Below, one piece after another: positions 36,802 to 45,925 of a stretch of 64,000 bases of DNA (positions are counted from its first letter, which is position 1; each line of letters opens with the position of its first letter). Origin of the DNA: Edaphosphingomonas laterariae (lineage in GTDB: Bacteria; Pseudomonadota; Alphaproteobacteria; Sphingomonadales; Sphingomonadaceae); assembly GCF_900188165.1 (NCBI RefSeq), contig NZ_FZOS01000001.1, positions 1 to 64,000 of the forward strand, given 5' to 3'. A program made the position numbers and the translations under genes. The notes below the pieces were generated by a model. That model saw only the letters and a program-made list of their open reading frames with translations. It was not told the DNA's origin and ran no database searches.

Positions 36802-37403
36802 GGCGTCTTCGCAAGGGTTTCGGGCGGCGTCTCTTCCGCCACCGCTTCCAGCCGGGCCACGATGGTCCAGCCAGCAGGCGGTGCGAAGGCGTCGTCGCCC
36901 GCGCCCCATAGCGAAAGGATCGCGTCGCAGCGCAGCGGACGATCATCGTATGGAATGAGCAGGTCGAGCGCGGTGCGTTCGGCGCGTGCCCGCGCAAGAT
37001 CGGTCGCAGCGGCAACGAGTGTGTCGCGATCGCTACCTTGCAGCAGCAGCAGGCGCTTCGGCGACGCATTCGCCTCATAAGGCCGTGCGCCACAGCCAAG
37101 ATCGGCCGTTTCGGCCAATGCAGCCTGAATATTCGGCTTGTCGACGAAGCGCCGTTCGTCTTCCGCCATGGTTTCTCCCACTGGGCCGGCCATCAGCGGC
37201 CCGATCTCCGCCGGGTTCACCCGCCAGAATTCGGACAGGCAATCGAAGCCGGGCTCCACTTCGCCCTGCAGATGGTTGCGGACATATTTGCTGAAGCGAA
37301 ACCAGTTGAGCGCCAGCGGCACGTGGCGCTCCTCATAATGGTCGCGAAAATCGGCGCGGCTGGTGCCGGGGCGGCGGGGCATGAAGGCGATGGACTTGAT
37401 CAT
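36786..37403 (-). CDS. EthD-domain-like protein
   Basis: 205 aa. The N-terminal ~100 residues (MIKSIAFMPRRPGTSRADFRDHYEERHVPLA) fit the EthD dimeric alpha-beta barrel fold; the second half is less typical. Function unknown; relatives occur with catabolic genes. The ATG at 37403 is chosen because the fold begins there; a longer frame starts at 37433. Confidence 0.7.
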   Translation of the reverse strand: MIKSIAFMPRRPGTSRADFRDHYEERHVPLALNWFRFSKYVRNHLQGEVEPGFDCLSEFWRVNPAEIGPLMAGPVGETMAEDERRFVDKPNIQAALAETADLGCGARPYEANASPKRLLLLQGSDRDTLVAAATDLARARAERTALDLLIPYDDRPLRCDAILSLWGAGDDAFAPPAGWTIVARLEAVAEETPPETLAKTPQPAV

Positions 37404-37488
37404 CCCCCGATGCTGGCCCGAGCCGGGTGTCAAAGGGAAGGGGGGAACGCCCGCCGCGTCACTCCACGCGCAGCATGGCGCCCCGTCG

Positions 37489-38265
37489 TCATTGCGGCGG
37501 TTGCGGACCGCGCAGCAGCGCCACGCCCGCCCGGCGGGCGGCGTCCGCCAACTGGCGATCGTCCAGCCCGTCGATCCAGCCCTGGATGGCGCCGAAATCG
37601 GGCGGATCCTTGGCCTCCGGCGGCGGTTCCTCGCCCAGTTCGGTGAAGAAACCGCGCACGGTGACGTTGAAGTTCACCGTCGGTCGCTCGGTCATCGCGG
37701 CCTGCAATCCGCGCGCCCTGATCGCGTGATAGAAAACACGGTCGCAAAGCGGCGAGACGGGATTGGGCATCGTTCCCCACAAGGGCAACAGCCAATAGCT
37801 CGACGGAAGGAAGTAGAAGCAACTCGTATCGACATGGCGGTCGATCGGCTCCTCGGGGACGGGCATGACACTGCCGTCTGGGCGGCAGAATCGGCGGCCG
37901 GCAATCACATAATCGCAATGCTCGACCCGGGCGGCTGCCCCACGGCATTCCGCCACATGATCCGGGTCGAGCCAATTGTCCGCGTCGAGCGGGGCGATCG
38001 CGCCATAACCTTCGGCAATGCCGAGCATCATGCCGATCGCGCGCGGCGTGTTGCCGAAATTGGCGTGGGCACGGTCGAGCCTGATGTGACGAACCGGCAG
38101 GTCGTCGATCCATGCCTGCGGGTGGCCATCGGCGACCAGAATGTGATCGACCGGCATGGTTTGTCCGGCGACGCTGGCGACGCAGCGTTCGATCAGGTGA
38201 CGGGGCTCGCGATGATAGGGCGTTACGACCAGCGTCGTGCCCAGTCGTTCGGCATGGGGCGTCAT
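37489..38265 (-). CDS. Family 2-type glycosyltransferase
   Basis: 258 aa GT-A fold. TTLVVTPYHREPRHLIERCVASVAGQT is the nucleotide-binding start and APLDADNWLDPDH carries the DxD-type metal motif (about residue 97). No membrane segment is evident. The ATG at 38265 overlaps the epimerase stop by 4 bp, so the pair is co-translated. The sugar donor and acceptor are unknown. Confidence 0.85.
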   Translation of the reverse strand: MTPHAERLGTTLVVTPYHREPRHLIERCVASVAGQTMPVDHILVADGHPQAWIDDLPVRHIRLDRAHANFGNTPRAIGMMLGIAEGYGAIAPLDADNWLDPDHVAECRGAAARVEHCDYVIAGRRFCRPDGSVMPVPEEPIDRHVDTSCFYFLPSSYWLLPLWGTMPNPVSPLCDRVFYHAIRARGLQAAMTERPTVNFNVTVRGFFTELGEEPPPEAKDPPDFGAIQGWIDGLDDRQLADAARRAGVALLRGPQPPQ

Positions 38266-39185
38266 CCGTGGCCCGCAGCCGCGGCGCGCGGAGCCAGCAG
38301 GCGGGCATATTGGCATATGCCGTCGTCCAGAGACGTCTGCGGCTGCCAGCCCAGCCATTGCCGCGCATAAAGCGGCGTGCCGTGAAAGCGAACGGCGTCA
38401 TAATCCCGTCCGGCGCTGATCTCGATCGGGCTTGTGCTGCCGGTCAGCGCGCATATCCGGCGAGCGAGATCGAGGAGCGTGATGCCCTGCCCGCCGCAAA
38501 GCAGGACGGGGCGATCGGCGACCGCGCCGAGCGTCAGCGCCTCGGCCTGCCGCATCACCGCATCTATGACGTCGCCGATCCAGGTGGGATCGACCATCAC
38601 CTCTGCCCCGAACACCTGAAGCGGTCGGTGTGCCATGGCAGCGTTAAGGAAAGCCGGGATCACGCGGTCGTCATGGTCTTCCGCACCGCCATAGACCGTG
38701 GAGAAGCGCAGGATCGCGGTCGCGAGATCCGCTTGGCGCGCCGCCTGCGTGACAAGCGCCTCCGCCGCCGCCTTGGAGGCACCATAGATGTTGAGCGGGG
38801 CGATCGGCGCCGCGTCGCTGACCGGCAGCGTCGCCGGCTCGCCATAAACCTCGCGGCTGCTCGCATAGATCAGCCAGGGCCGCGTGGGCGCGGCAATGGC
38901 GGCGTCCGTGATCGTGGCGGTGAGGGCGACATTTTCCGCCCAGCACCGGGCGCGGTCCAGCTCGCCCCATTTGACCCGGGACATTCCGGCGAGATGGATC
39001 ACGCCGCGCGCCTCGGCAACGAGCGCGGGGATCCGTGGGTCGCCGGGGAGCAGGTGGTGCACGATCGTCGTTGTCGGGGCAGGGCGGCTGTCCACGCCGA
39101 TCGCGGGCCAGCCGGCGCGGGCCATGGCGCGGATCAAGGCGGCGCCGATCAGGCCGGAGCTGCCCGTGATGAGCACTGGTTTCAC
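38262..39185 (-). CDS. NAD-dependent epimerase/dehydratase (extended SDR)
   Basis: 307 aa. N-terminal TGSSGLIGAAL, then YASSREVYGE and YGASK (catalytic Tyr/Lys) followed by LRFSTVYGG, as in UDP-glucose 4-epimerase relatives. It sits upstream of the glycosyltransferase and probably prepares a nucleotide sugar. Confidence 0.88.
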   Translation of the reverse strand: MKPVLITGSSGLIGAALIRAMARAGWPAIGVDSRPAPTTTIVHHLLPGDPRIPALVAEARGVIHLAGMSRVKWGELDRARCWAENVALTATITDAAIAAPTRPWLIYASSREVYGEPATLPVSDAAPIAPLNIYGASKAAAEALVTQAARQADLATAILRFSTVYGGAEDHDDRVIPAFLNAAMAHRPLQVFGAEVMVDPTWIGDVIDAVMRQAEALTLGAVADRPVLLCGGQGITLLDLARRICALTGSTSPIEISAGRDYDAVRFHGTPLYARQWLGWQPQTSLDDGICQYARLLAPRAAAAGHG

Positions 39186-39281
39186 GCTACCCCCTCGACC
39201 TTGCCCGATGGTCGTGACGCTTCATGCTATCAGAATCGCGGGAAACGCACCAACAGGGCCCAGACATGCCCGTGGCGCGCG

Positions 39282-39695
39282 TCAGACGGCCATCTTTTCG
39301 GACAGAGAGACGCGGTCGAGGATATTGGCGGTTTCATCGCGGACGGACAGCATGACCGCCTTCAGTCGGCACGTCGCTTCGTCCACGCAATTTTCGCATG
39401 GCCGATAGGCCAGGCGGGCCGCGCACGGCACCAGCGCCAGCGAGCCGCGCGTCAGCCGGACGATTTCGCCATAGGTGATTTCTTCGGGCGGGCGGGCGAG
39501 CCAATAGCCGCCTTCCTTGCCGCGCAGCGTTTCCACCAGCCCGGCGCGCTTCATTTCGGACAGGATAACCGTCAGGAATTTCGCGGGAATATTCTGCGCC
39601 TCGGCGATTTCCGGCAACTGGACCGGCCCTTCTCCATAGCGATCGCCAAGGTGGAGGAGGGCGCGTATGGCGTAGCGGGTCCGTTGCGAAAGCAC
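39282..39695 (-). CDS. Rrf2-family transcriptional regulator with cysteine cluster
   Basis: 137 aa from the GTG at 39695, which gives the family-typical start MLSQRTRYAIRALL; a TTG at 39731 would add 12 residues. Winged helix with IPAKFLTVILSEMKRAGLVETLRGKEGGYWLA, then a Cys cluster (PCAARLAYRPCENC and TCRLK) suited to an iron-sulfur cluster, as in RirA or IscR-like members. It may sense iron or redox state; targets are unknown. Confidence 0.87.
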   Translation of the reverse strand: MLSQRTRYAIRALLHLGDRYGEGPVQLPEIAEAQNIPAKFLTVILSEMKRAGLVETLRGKEGGYWLARPPEEITYGEIVRLTRGSLALVPCAARLAYRPCENCVDEATCRLKAVMLSVRDETANILDRVSLSEKMAV

Positions 39696-39811
39696 GGTCG
39701 AGTCTTTGGCGCTGTGCGCGGTCAAGCGCAAGAGGCGAAGAATATCGTGAAAGCGGTTCTTGACGACGTGGCATGACCACTCCTATGAGCGCGCCACCGA
39801 CACAGTGTCGT

Positions 39812-39889
39812 GGCGATCGTAGCTCAATCGGTTAGAGCGCCGGTTTGTGGTACCGGAGGTTGCGGGTTCGATCCCCGTCGATCGCCCCA
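39812..39889 (+). tRNA. tRNA-His (GUG)
   Basis: Includes the histidine-specific extra G at -1 (39812) opposite C73 (39886), acceptor GCGATCG/CGATCGC, anticodon loop TTGTGGT with GTG, T-loop GGTTCGATCC and an encoded CCA (39887-39889). Confidence 0.96.
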
Positions 39890-39926
39890 CCCCTTTTTGG
39901 GGCTGGCTTTCACGAATGGGAAACTT

Positions 39927-39946
39927 TATTACGCAGTGGCGTAATA
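39927..39946. promoter_or_regulatory. Perfect 20-bp palindrome upstream of the amino-acid dehydrogenase
   Basis: TATTACGC (39927-39934), centre AGTG, GCGTAATA (39939-39946): 8-bp arms with exact symmetry, 22 bp before the ATG at 39969. The position suits an operator overlapping the promoter or transcription start. The cognate regulator cannot be named. Confidence 0.55.
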
Positions 39947-39968
39947 TAGTTCCTGTGAGGTTGAGCCG

Positions 39969-41018
39969 ATGACAGCGCCGTGGGATTTCCCCGATTATGA
40001 CGACCATGAGGGCGTCCACCTGTTCCGCGATCAGGCGTCGGGCCTGACAGCGGTCATCGCGATTCATTCTACGGCGCTTGGGCCGGCGGCAGGCGGTACC
40101 CGATTCTGGCATTATCCGAATCGCGCCGACGCGATCACCGATGCGCTCCGCCTGTCACGCGGGATGAGCTACAAGAATGCCATGGCCGGCCTGCCCATGG
40201 GTGGCGGCAAGGGCGTGATTCTGGCCGATCCCCAGCGCACCAAGACGCCCGAGATGCTTGCCGCCTTCGGGCGCGCGGTGGATAGCCTGGGTGGGCGCTA
40301 CGTCACGGCGGAAGATGTCGGGATGAGCGACGCCGACATGGTGGAAATCCGCAAGCAGACGATGCACGTCGCGGGCCTGCCCGTGGGCAGCGATGCCGCT
40401 GGCGGCGATCCCGGCCCGTCCACCTCGCTGGGCGTGTTCCTTGGCGTCAAGGCGGCGATTCGTCGCGCCATGAAACGCGATGACATTGCCGGCGTCCATG
40501 TCGCTATCCAGGGCGTCGGAAGCGTTGGCGGCACGCTTGCGCGCCGTCTGGCCGCCGAGGGCGCGAAGCTTACACTGGCCGACGTCGACGCGGCCCGTGC
40601 CGAACGGCTCGCCGCAGAGCTGGGCGCCGTGACGGTTGCGGCCGGCGATATTGCGCGCGTCGAGGCGGATGTGTTCAGCCCCTGCGCACTGGGCGCGATC
40701 CTCGACGAAACCAGCATCCCGCTGCTTTCGGCGCCGATCGTCGCGGGTGCCGCCAACAATCAGCTTGCCACCAAGGAGGATGGCGCGCGCCTGCACGCGC
40801 GCGGTGTGCTCTACGCGCCGGATTATGTGATCAACGGCGGTGGCATCATCAATGTCGGGCTGGAATATCTCGGCCAGGGCGATCGCGCGGACGTCGAGGA
40901 ACGGATCGGCCATATTCCGGGCCGGCTCGAACAGATCTGGGATGAAAGCGCTGCCACCGGCGATCCTGCGGCCGAAGTGGCCGATCGTATCGCGCGCCGC
41001 CTGATCGGGCGCGTCTGA
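39969..41018 (+). CDS. Glu/Leu/Phe/Val dehydrogenase (leucine dehydrogenase-like)
   Basis: 349 aa, the length of leucine/phenylalanine dehydrogenases rather than glutamate dehydrogenase. GPAAGGTRFW, the catalytic Lys region MSYKNAMAGLPMGGGKGVI and the NAD-binding IQGVGSVGGTLA are present. It deaminates branched or aromatic amino acids reversibly; the exact substrate is uncertain. A perfect palindrome lies in front and a strong terminator follows. Confidence 0.9.
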   Translation: MTAPWDFPDYDDHEGVHLFRDQASGLTAVIAIHSTALGPAAGGTRFWHYPNRADAITDALRLSRGMSYKNAMAGLPMGGGKGVILADPQRTKTPEMLAAFGRAVDSLGGRYVTAEDVGMSDADMVEIRKQTMHVAGLPVGSDAAGGDPGPSTSLGVFLGVKAAIRRAMKRDDIAGVHVAIQGVGSVGGTLARRLAAEGAKLTLADVDAARAERLAAELGAVTVAAGDIARVEADVFSPCALGAILDETSIPLLSAPIVAGAANNQLATKEDGARLHARGVLYAPDYVINGGGIINVGLEYLGQGDRADVEERIGHIPGRLEQIWDESAATGDPAAEVADRIARRLIGRV

Positions 41019-41028
41019 TCCGCATCAC

Positions 41029-41055
41029 CGGCGGGAGCGCCGCGCGCTCCCGCCG
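41029..41055. terminator. Bidirectional terminator between dehydrogenase and fpr
   Basis: CGGCGGGAGCGC (41029-41040) and GCGCTCCCGCCG (41044-41055) form a perfect 12-bp stem with a 3-nt loop, followed by two TTTT runs on the plus strand. It separates two convergent genes. Confidence 0.85.
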
Positions 41056-41071
41056 ATAGGGTTTTGGGTTT

Positions 41072-41875
41072 TCAGCCTACGAAGGCGCGTTCGATCACAT
41101 AATGGCCCGGCTTGGCGTTCGAGCCTTCGTCGAAGCCGAGGCTGTCGAAATGCGCGCCCAGATCACGGATCATATCCATGCTGCCGCACATCATCACGCG
41201 ATCCAGTTCGGGGTCGAAGTGGCGCGGCCCGGTCAGGCCTTCGAACAGGCGTCCCTGTTCGATCAGCGCGGGAATGCGGCCGCTGGTGTGGAACGCCTCA
41301 CGCGTGACGGTCGGCAGATAGCTGAACTGGACGAGCGCCTGATCCTGCACCAGCGGATCATCGGCAAGCTGGCTTTCCAACTGCTCGCGGAAGGCGAGGT
41401 CGCTGACGCTGCGGACGCAATGGACCAGCACGATCTGGCCGAAGCGATCATAGATATCCGGATCACGAACCAGGCTGAGGAACGGCGCGAGGCCGGTGCC
41501 GGTCGACAGCAGGAACAGGCGGCTTCCGGGCAACAGCGCATCGGCGACGAGCGTGCCGGTCGGCTTGCGGCCGAGGAAGATGCTGTCACCGGGCTGGATC
41601 TTCTGGAGCTCCGACGTCAGCGGGCCATCGGGCACCTTGATCGACAGGAATTCCAGCTCGTCCGAATAAGCCGGGCTGGCGATCGAATAGGCGCGCAGCA
41701 GCGGCCGGTTCTCGCCGGGCAGGCCGATCATCACGAACTCGCCCGAACGGAAGCGGAAGCTCGCCGGACGGCTGATCGAGAAGCTGAACAGGTGCGAGTT
41801 CCAGTGGCGGACCGAACGGACCTCTTCCACGGACAGGGCGGTTGACGGCGCGAACGCAGCGTTGCGGTCGCTCAT
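41072..41875 (-). CDS. fpr: Ferredoxin--NADP reductase
   Basis: 267 aa. FAD-binding RAYSIASPAYSDELEF and NADP-binding STGTGLAPFLSL followed by VMMCGSMDMIRDL place it in the bacterial Fpr subclass, ending in a short aromatic-containing tail (YVIERAFVG). It transfers electrons between NADPH and ferredoxin or flavodoxin. Its ATG overlaps the stop of the upstream unknown gene, making it the last gene of a TonB receptor-DUF6607-unknown-Fpr run. Confidence 0.92.
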   Translation of the reverse strand: MSDRNAAFAPSTALSVEEVRSVRHWNSHLFSFSISRPASFRFRSGEFVMIGLPGENRPLLRAYSIASPAYSDELEFLSIKVPDGPLTSELQKIQPGDSIFLGRKPTGTLVADALLPGSRLFLLSTGTGLAPFLSLVRDPDIYDRFGQIVLVHCVRSVSDLAFREQLESQLADDPLVQDQALVQFSYLPTVTREAFHTSGRIPALIEQGRLFEGLTGPRHFDPELDRVMMCGSMDMIRDLGAHFDSLGFDEGSNAKPGHYVIERAFVG

Positions 41876-42318
41876 GGGCGATTTCCTTCGGTTGTGGCGA
41901 CCCCCGACGGGATCAGATCGAGTGCGGCGAGTTTGGGCGCCGCCCGTTCAAGCGTGCCCCATATTGTGGCAGCGCAGCATACATCAACCATCAATTTCAG
42001 CGTGCCCTGCAAGCCAATCTTCTCGCCCGTCGCCGCAGCGGCCCATAGGGCGAGAAGAATGGCCTCATCCTCGGCGATGTGATGGTCGCCAAGCGGCGCC
42101 AGCGCCAGCTTTTCGCGGGGCTGGCGGTTCAGGATCGCCATGGTGGCGTGGAAATCGGCCAGCGCGTCCGACACCCCCATCTGCGCGAAGGCGGGGCCCA
42201 GTGCGCGGGCGGGGCAGCGGCCCTCGCCCAGCGCATAGACCCATGCCCGCATCGCCCACAGGGCGAATCGGTCGCCATTGCCAAGATCGGTGACAGGGCG
42301 ATCGACGAAGGCATACAT
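41872..42318 (-). CDS. Unknown 148-aa protein between DUF6607 and fpr
   Basis: Predicted alpha-helical soluble protein of 148 aa, no signal peptide. I do not recognise a family. The middle segment GDHHIAEDEAILLALWAAA and MVDVCCAATIWGTLE hold His, acidic and a Cys-Cys pair that could bind metal, which is only a suggestion. It lies 9 bp after the DUF6607 gene and overlaps fpr by 4 bp. Confidence 0.7.
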   Translation of the reverse strand: MYAFVDRPVTDLGNGDRFALWAMRAWVYALGEGRCPARALGPAFAQMGVSDALADFHATMAILNRQPREKLALAPLGDHHIAEDEAILLALWAAAATGEKIGLQGTLKLMVDVCCAATIWGTLERAAPKLAALDLIPSGVATTEGNRP

Positions 42319-42327
42319 GTCCCGTCG

Positions 42328-43329
42328 TCAGCCCGCCGTTACCTGCGCGATGATCGCGCGGGCCTTGGCGACAGCCTGGCTGGTGCTGAGCTTTCCGGCG
42401 TTGAGTTCATCCGCATAGCTCATCAGCCGTTCGCCCGAGGCCGATCCGGTCTCGGCCACTTCGGCGACGCGCACGCCATTGCCCTTGGCGATCGCTTCAT
42501 CCCACGCCGTGCGCACCGCGGCCCAATAGTCCTTGGTCGCTGTCCAATAGGCGTCGGCGGCCTTGATGTCGTAGTCGCCGGCCTTGGCATAGGTGTTGAG
42601 CACCGATTCCTGAACGAACGGCACCATCTTGCCGCCGCTCACACCGCCTTCGGGGCCCATCTTGATATTGTCCTGCCAGTGGATCCAGCCGGCGGGCGAG
42701 GGGGAGTGGCGGTTGATCGCGAGATAGCGGTCATAAGGCGGGGTGCGGACGGCATCGCGCCGGGCGAGCGGACGCCACGTCCAGTTGCTCCGCCAGCGGC
42801 GCACGCCGCCTTCCTCGGTCCACTGGCCCCAGCCGCCGTAGCGCGGGCTGTCGTCGGTCTGCCACACCGTCTGCGACCAGCGGCCCTTGCGCATGCGTTC
42901 CGGCACCGTTTCGAGCACCCATTTGCCTTCGCCGGCATAGGCCAGAACGCTTTCCGGCTCGTAGGTCCAGTCCTGCCGCCAATGCTTGATCACCATCGTC
43001 TTGCCCTTGTCGTCGGAAACGACGAGCAGATGCTGGAGGACGATCTTGCCGGGGCTATTCTCGATCACGCGGACGCTTTCATGCCCGCCCGAAACCTTGG
43101 GCGCGATCGGCGTGTAGTCCGCGCGCCACGGCGTGGTTTCGCGGAAATCGAACGTCACCTTGTAATCGCCCGCCATGGCGAGGATCGAGGCGCGATCGGC
43201 GGCAAGCGACGCCGCCTCATCGCCAGCGGCGCGCGCCGCGACCGGGCCGTCGGCAAGCGCCGGGGCGAAGGGAAGGGCGGTCGCGACGCCGGCGGCGAGC
43301 AGGCTGCGCAGAAGAAAGCGGTTCATCAT
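42328..43329 (-). CDS. DUF6607 family exported protein
   Basis: 333 aa with signal peptide (MMNRFLLRSLLAAGVATALPFAPALA). The body is rich in Trp and Tyr (for example WRQDWTYEPESVLAYAG and GRWSQTVWQTDDSPRYGGWGQW), as in DUF6607 proteins, which often accompany TonB-dependent haem or iron receptors. The function is not established. The ATG at 43329 has a GGAGAG ribosome site and begins 16 bp after the receptor gene. Confidence 0.78.
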   Translation of the reverse strand: MMNRFLLRSLLAAGVATALPFAPALADGPVAARAAGDEAASLAADRASILAMAGDYKVTFDFRETTPWRADYTPIAPKVSGGHESVRVIENSPGKIVLQHLLVVSDDKGKTMVIKHWRQDWTYEPESVLAYAGEGKWVLETVPERMRKGRWSQTVWQTDDSPRYGGWGQWTEEGGVRRWRSNWTWRPLARRDAVRTPPYDRYLAINRHSPSPAGWIHWQDNIKMGPEGGVSGGKMVPFVQESVLNTYAKAGDYDIKAADAYWTATKDYWAAVRTAWDEAIAKGNGVRVAEVAETGSASGERLMSYADELNAGKLSTSQAVAKARAIIAQVTAG

Positions 43330-43345
43330 TATCTCTCCAGGATGA

Positions 43346-45637
43346 TCAGAAGCGGACCGAGAGCGAGACGCTCGCGTTGCGACCGGGCTGGGTATAGGCG
43401 TCGGCCACGGCCAGGTTGGCCGGCGTCGCGGCAATTCCGCGCACGTCGCTCCACCAGGCATATTTGGTGTCGAAGATGTTGAAGACGCCTGCGCGCACCG
43501 TGAACATGTCGCTGATCTTCACGAAGGCCGTGGCGTCGAGGATGGTGAACCCATCGGGGCGGTAGCAGGATGGCGTGCACAGCCCGTCGGTGCGGCTGGC
43601 TTCCTTGCCGGCGGAATGCGTCATGATGATCTGGCCGCCGAAGCGCCCTTCGCGATCGCGATAGCCGATGCCGGCCACCAGCTTGAGCGGATCGACGGTG
43701 AGCAGCGGCGTCTTGCTGCCGCTGTCGTCGGTCACCTCGCCCGTGGAGTAGGAAACCGCGAGCGTGCCGGTGAGACCGACGCGCGTCCGTCCTTCCACCT
43801 TGCCTTCGATGCCCTTGATCTTCACGCGATCGAGATTGACGAACTGGAAGACGATGGGATCGGCCGGGGTGCCGGCATGGGTGCCCACCTGTTCCTGGCT
43901 GATGAAATTGCGATATTTGCCCCAGAAGGCCGTCACGCTCGCATCCAGCCAGTCGCCGCCATAACGCAGGCCGCCTTCCAGCGTTTCGCTCGTTTCCGGC
44001 TTCAGATCGGGGTTGGGGATCGATCGATAGGCGAAGAAGGGCGAGGTGAGATTTTCGAAGAACTGGTTCACCTGGCTGGGCAGTGGCGCCTTGAAGCCAC
44101 GGGCATAGTTGGCGAACAGGCTCGCGCCGCCGCCGATCTTGCCGACGACACCCAACTTGGGCGAGAAACGCGAACCATCCTGCTTGGCCGCCGCGAAACT
44201 GGGCAGCAGCGGATCATTGTCCGGGTTGAGGTCGTAATAGTCGAAGCGCAGCGCCGGGAAGATCGTGACGGCGCCGTCCGCGATCGAAATTTCGTCCGCC
44301 ACATAAGCGCCGGCCAGCGTGTAGTCGGTCACCGGGAAGGCGCGGCTCGGGAAGGTGTCGGGCGCGGTCGGCACGGTGCCATCGCGCAGGCCCTTCTGGC
44401 GCGTGACCGAAACGTCGGCGCCATAGACCAGCTTGTGTCCGATCGATCCGGTGGCGAAATCGCTCCGCGCTTCCGCGCTCGCGCCGATGACGCGGTTTTC
44501 GAACGTGTTGAGGCGCGTCCGGTCGGCGGCGATGTTGCGATCTTCGGCAGTAAACTGCCGGGCTTCGCTGTCCTGATACCAGAAGGCGACCTGCGCCGAA
44601 TCGATCGCGCCGCTGCCCTGGTAGCGCCAGTCGAACGAGACGCGGGTGCGCTCGGTCTTGTCGGCGGCGGTCAGGCCGATCACGGCAGTGGGCGAAAGCG
44701 TGCCCGTCGCTGGCGGCGCGGCGATCCCGCTCAGCACGTTGGTGTCGATATGGTCGTTCAGGTAATCGACCGTCAGCCGCAGGCGGTGCGCATCGCTGGG
44801 CGTCCACACGATCTTGCCGAGCACCGCATCGGATGAAGTGTCCTGCGGATTGGCCTTGGTCCGCGTGGCGTTGGGCGCATCGTTCGTGCCCTGATTTTCA
44901 TATTCATGGCCGTCGCGGCGGGTGTAGGCCACGAGCGTCGACCAGTCGCCCGAGCGCCCGGCAACGATTGCCGTCTCGCTGAACTTGTCGTCGGCGGAAT
45001 CGTAAGCGACACGGCCAAGCGCGGTGAAATCGCCCTGGCCGGCCAGCAGATCGGCGGGATCGCTGGTGGTGAAGCTCACCGCGCCGGCCAGGCCGTCGCT
45101 GCCATAAAGGGCCGATGCCGGGCCGCGCAGGATTTCCACGGACTTGACGAGGCTCAGGTCGACATAATCGCCGCGCCCGACGGCCTGGGCGCCGAAGCTG
45201 AAATCATCGGGTACGCGAATGCCATCGACCTGGATCAGCACGCGATTGCCTTCGAGACCGCGAATGTTGAAGCCGGCATTGCCGTCGCGGCCCGTGGAAC
45301 CCTGCGCCGCGCCGAAGCGGCTGGGCGCACGGCGGACGCTGACCCCCGGTTCGTAACGCACCAGATCCTTCACGTCGGCGACAAGATTGTCAGCGATTTT
45401 GGTGTCGTCGATCACGCTCACCGTCGCCGGCACGTCCAGGATGGAGGTGGGGATACGCGTGGCGCTGACGGTGATGGTGTTGCGGGCGTCAGGAAGGAAC
45501 AGCGGGTCGCCATCCTGCGCAAAGGCCGGGGCCGCGATGCAGAAGGGCGCCATGGCGCCAAGCGCGATCCACGCGACACTATGGAGCGCCGCGGCGCGCG
45601 TGCCGGCGCCACTGATGTTCGAAGTCCGACGATGCAT
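43346..45637 (-). CDS. TonB-dependent receptor, haem/haemoglobin type
   Basis: 763 aa outer-membrane receptor. Long signal peptide (to about residue 40), TonB-box-like NTITVSATRIPTS, plug domain with VSVIDDTKIADNL, GNAGFNIRGLEGNRVLIQVDGIR and VEILRGPASALYGSDGLAG, then a 22-stranded barrel with FRAP/NPDL-like PNPDLKPETSETLEGGLRY and a terminal Phe (SVRF). The plug wording fits the haemoglobin/haem receptor family (TIGR01785/86-like). It is first in an operon with DUF6607, an unknown gene and fpr. A Fur-like site precedes it. Confidence 0.88.
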   Translation of the reverse strand: MHRRTSNISGAGTRAAALHSVAWIALGAMAPFCIAAPAFAQDGDPLFLPDARNTITVSATRIPTSILDVPATVSVIDDTKIADNLVADVKDLVRYEPGVSVRRAPSRFGAAQGSTGRDGNAGFNIRGLEGNRVLIQVDGIRVPDDFSFGAQAVGRGDYVDLSLVKSVEILRGPASALYGSDGLAGAVSFTTSDPADLLAGQGDFTALGRVAYDSADDKFSETAIVAGRSGDWSTLVAYTRRDGHEYENQGTNDAPNATRTKANPQDTSSDAVLGKIVWTPSDAHRLRLTVDYLNDHIDTNVLSGIAAPPATGTLSPTAVIGLTAADKTERTRVSFDWRYQGSGAIDSAQVAFWYQDSEARQFTAEDRNIAADRTRLNTFENRVIGASAEARSDFATGSIGHKLVYGADVSVTRQKGLRDGTVPTAPDTFPSRAFPVTDYTLAGAYVADEISIADGAVTIFPALRFDYYDLNPDNDPLLPSFAAAKQDGSRFSPKLGVVGKIGGGASLFANYARGFKAPLPSQVNQFFENLTSPFFAYRSIPNPDLKPETSETLEGGLRYGGDWLDASVTAFWGKYRNFISQEQVGTHAGTPADPIVFQFVNLDRVKIKGIEGKVEGRTRVGLTGTLAVSYSTGEVTDDSGSKTPLLTVDPLKLVAGIGYRDREGRFGGQIIMTHSAGKEASRTDGLCTPSCYRPDGFTILDATAFVKISDMFTVRAGVFNIFDTKYAWWSDVRGIAATPANLAVADAYTQPGRNASVSLSVRF

Positions 45638-45663
45638 TCTGTTCCACCCCGCGTTGATGCTAA

Positions 45664-45678
45664 TGCAATAGATTCGCA
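45664..45678 (-). promoter_or_regulatory. Candidate Fur-type box upstream of the TonB receptor
   Basis: TGCAATAGATTCGCA is an imperfect dyad (TGC...GCA ends with AT-rich centre) 27 bp upstream of the receptor start. It resembles the TGC-containing Fur or Irr boxes of alphaproteobacteria. The assignment rests on position and general resemblance. Confidence 0.35.
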
Positions 45679-45925
45679 ATATCGACGCGATTAGTGGCGG
45701 GAGGACTGATGGTCAAGGGGATGAAGGCAGCCTTGCCGGGCCGGCCTGAACAACCGGCGCGGACGGCAGTTATCGATGGATAGGAATGGCTTGCCGCGCC
45801 ACAGCCGCCGGTCGCGCGCCAGCGCAAAAAGCCGCTCGGTCGCGCTGGTCGGCGCGCCCGAACGGCTTGGGCGGATCGCAATCTGTCAGCGCGGCGGGGC
45901 GTGCCGGGGCTGTACGAGGAGGGCT

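Noticed and set aside
39890-39912. C-rich/T5/G-rich stretch after tRNA-His as a terminator
   Set aside because: The stem is only about 4 bp and the T run lies in the loop, so it is not convincing.
45638-45925. Gap between fzlA and the TonB receptor gene
   Set aside because: Apart from the Fur-like site near the receptor I found no convincing small gene or structured element in these ~290 bases.
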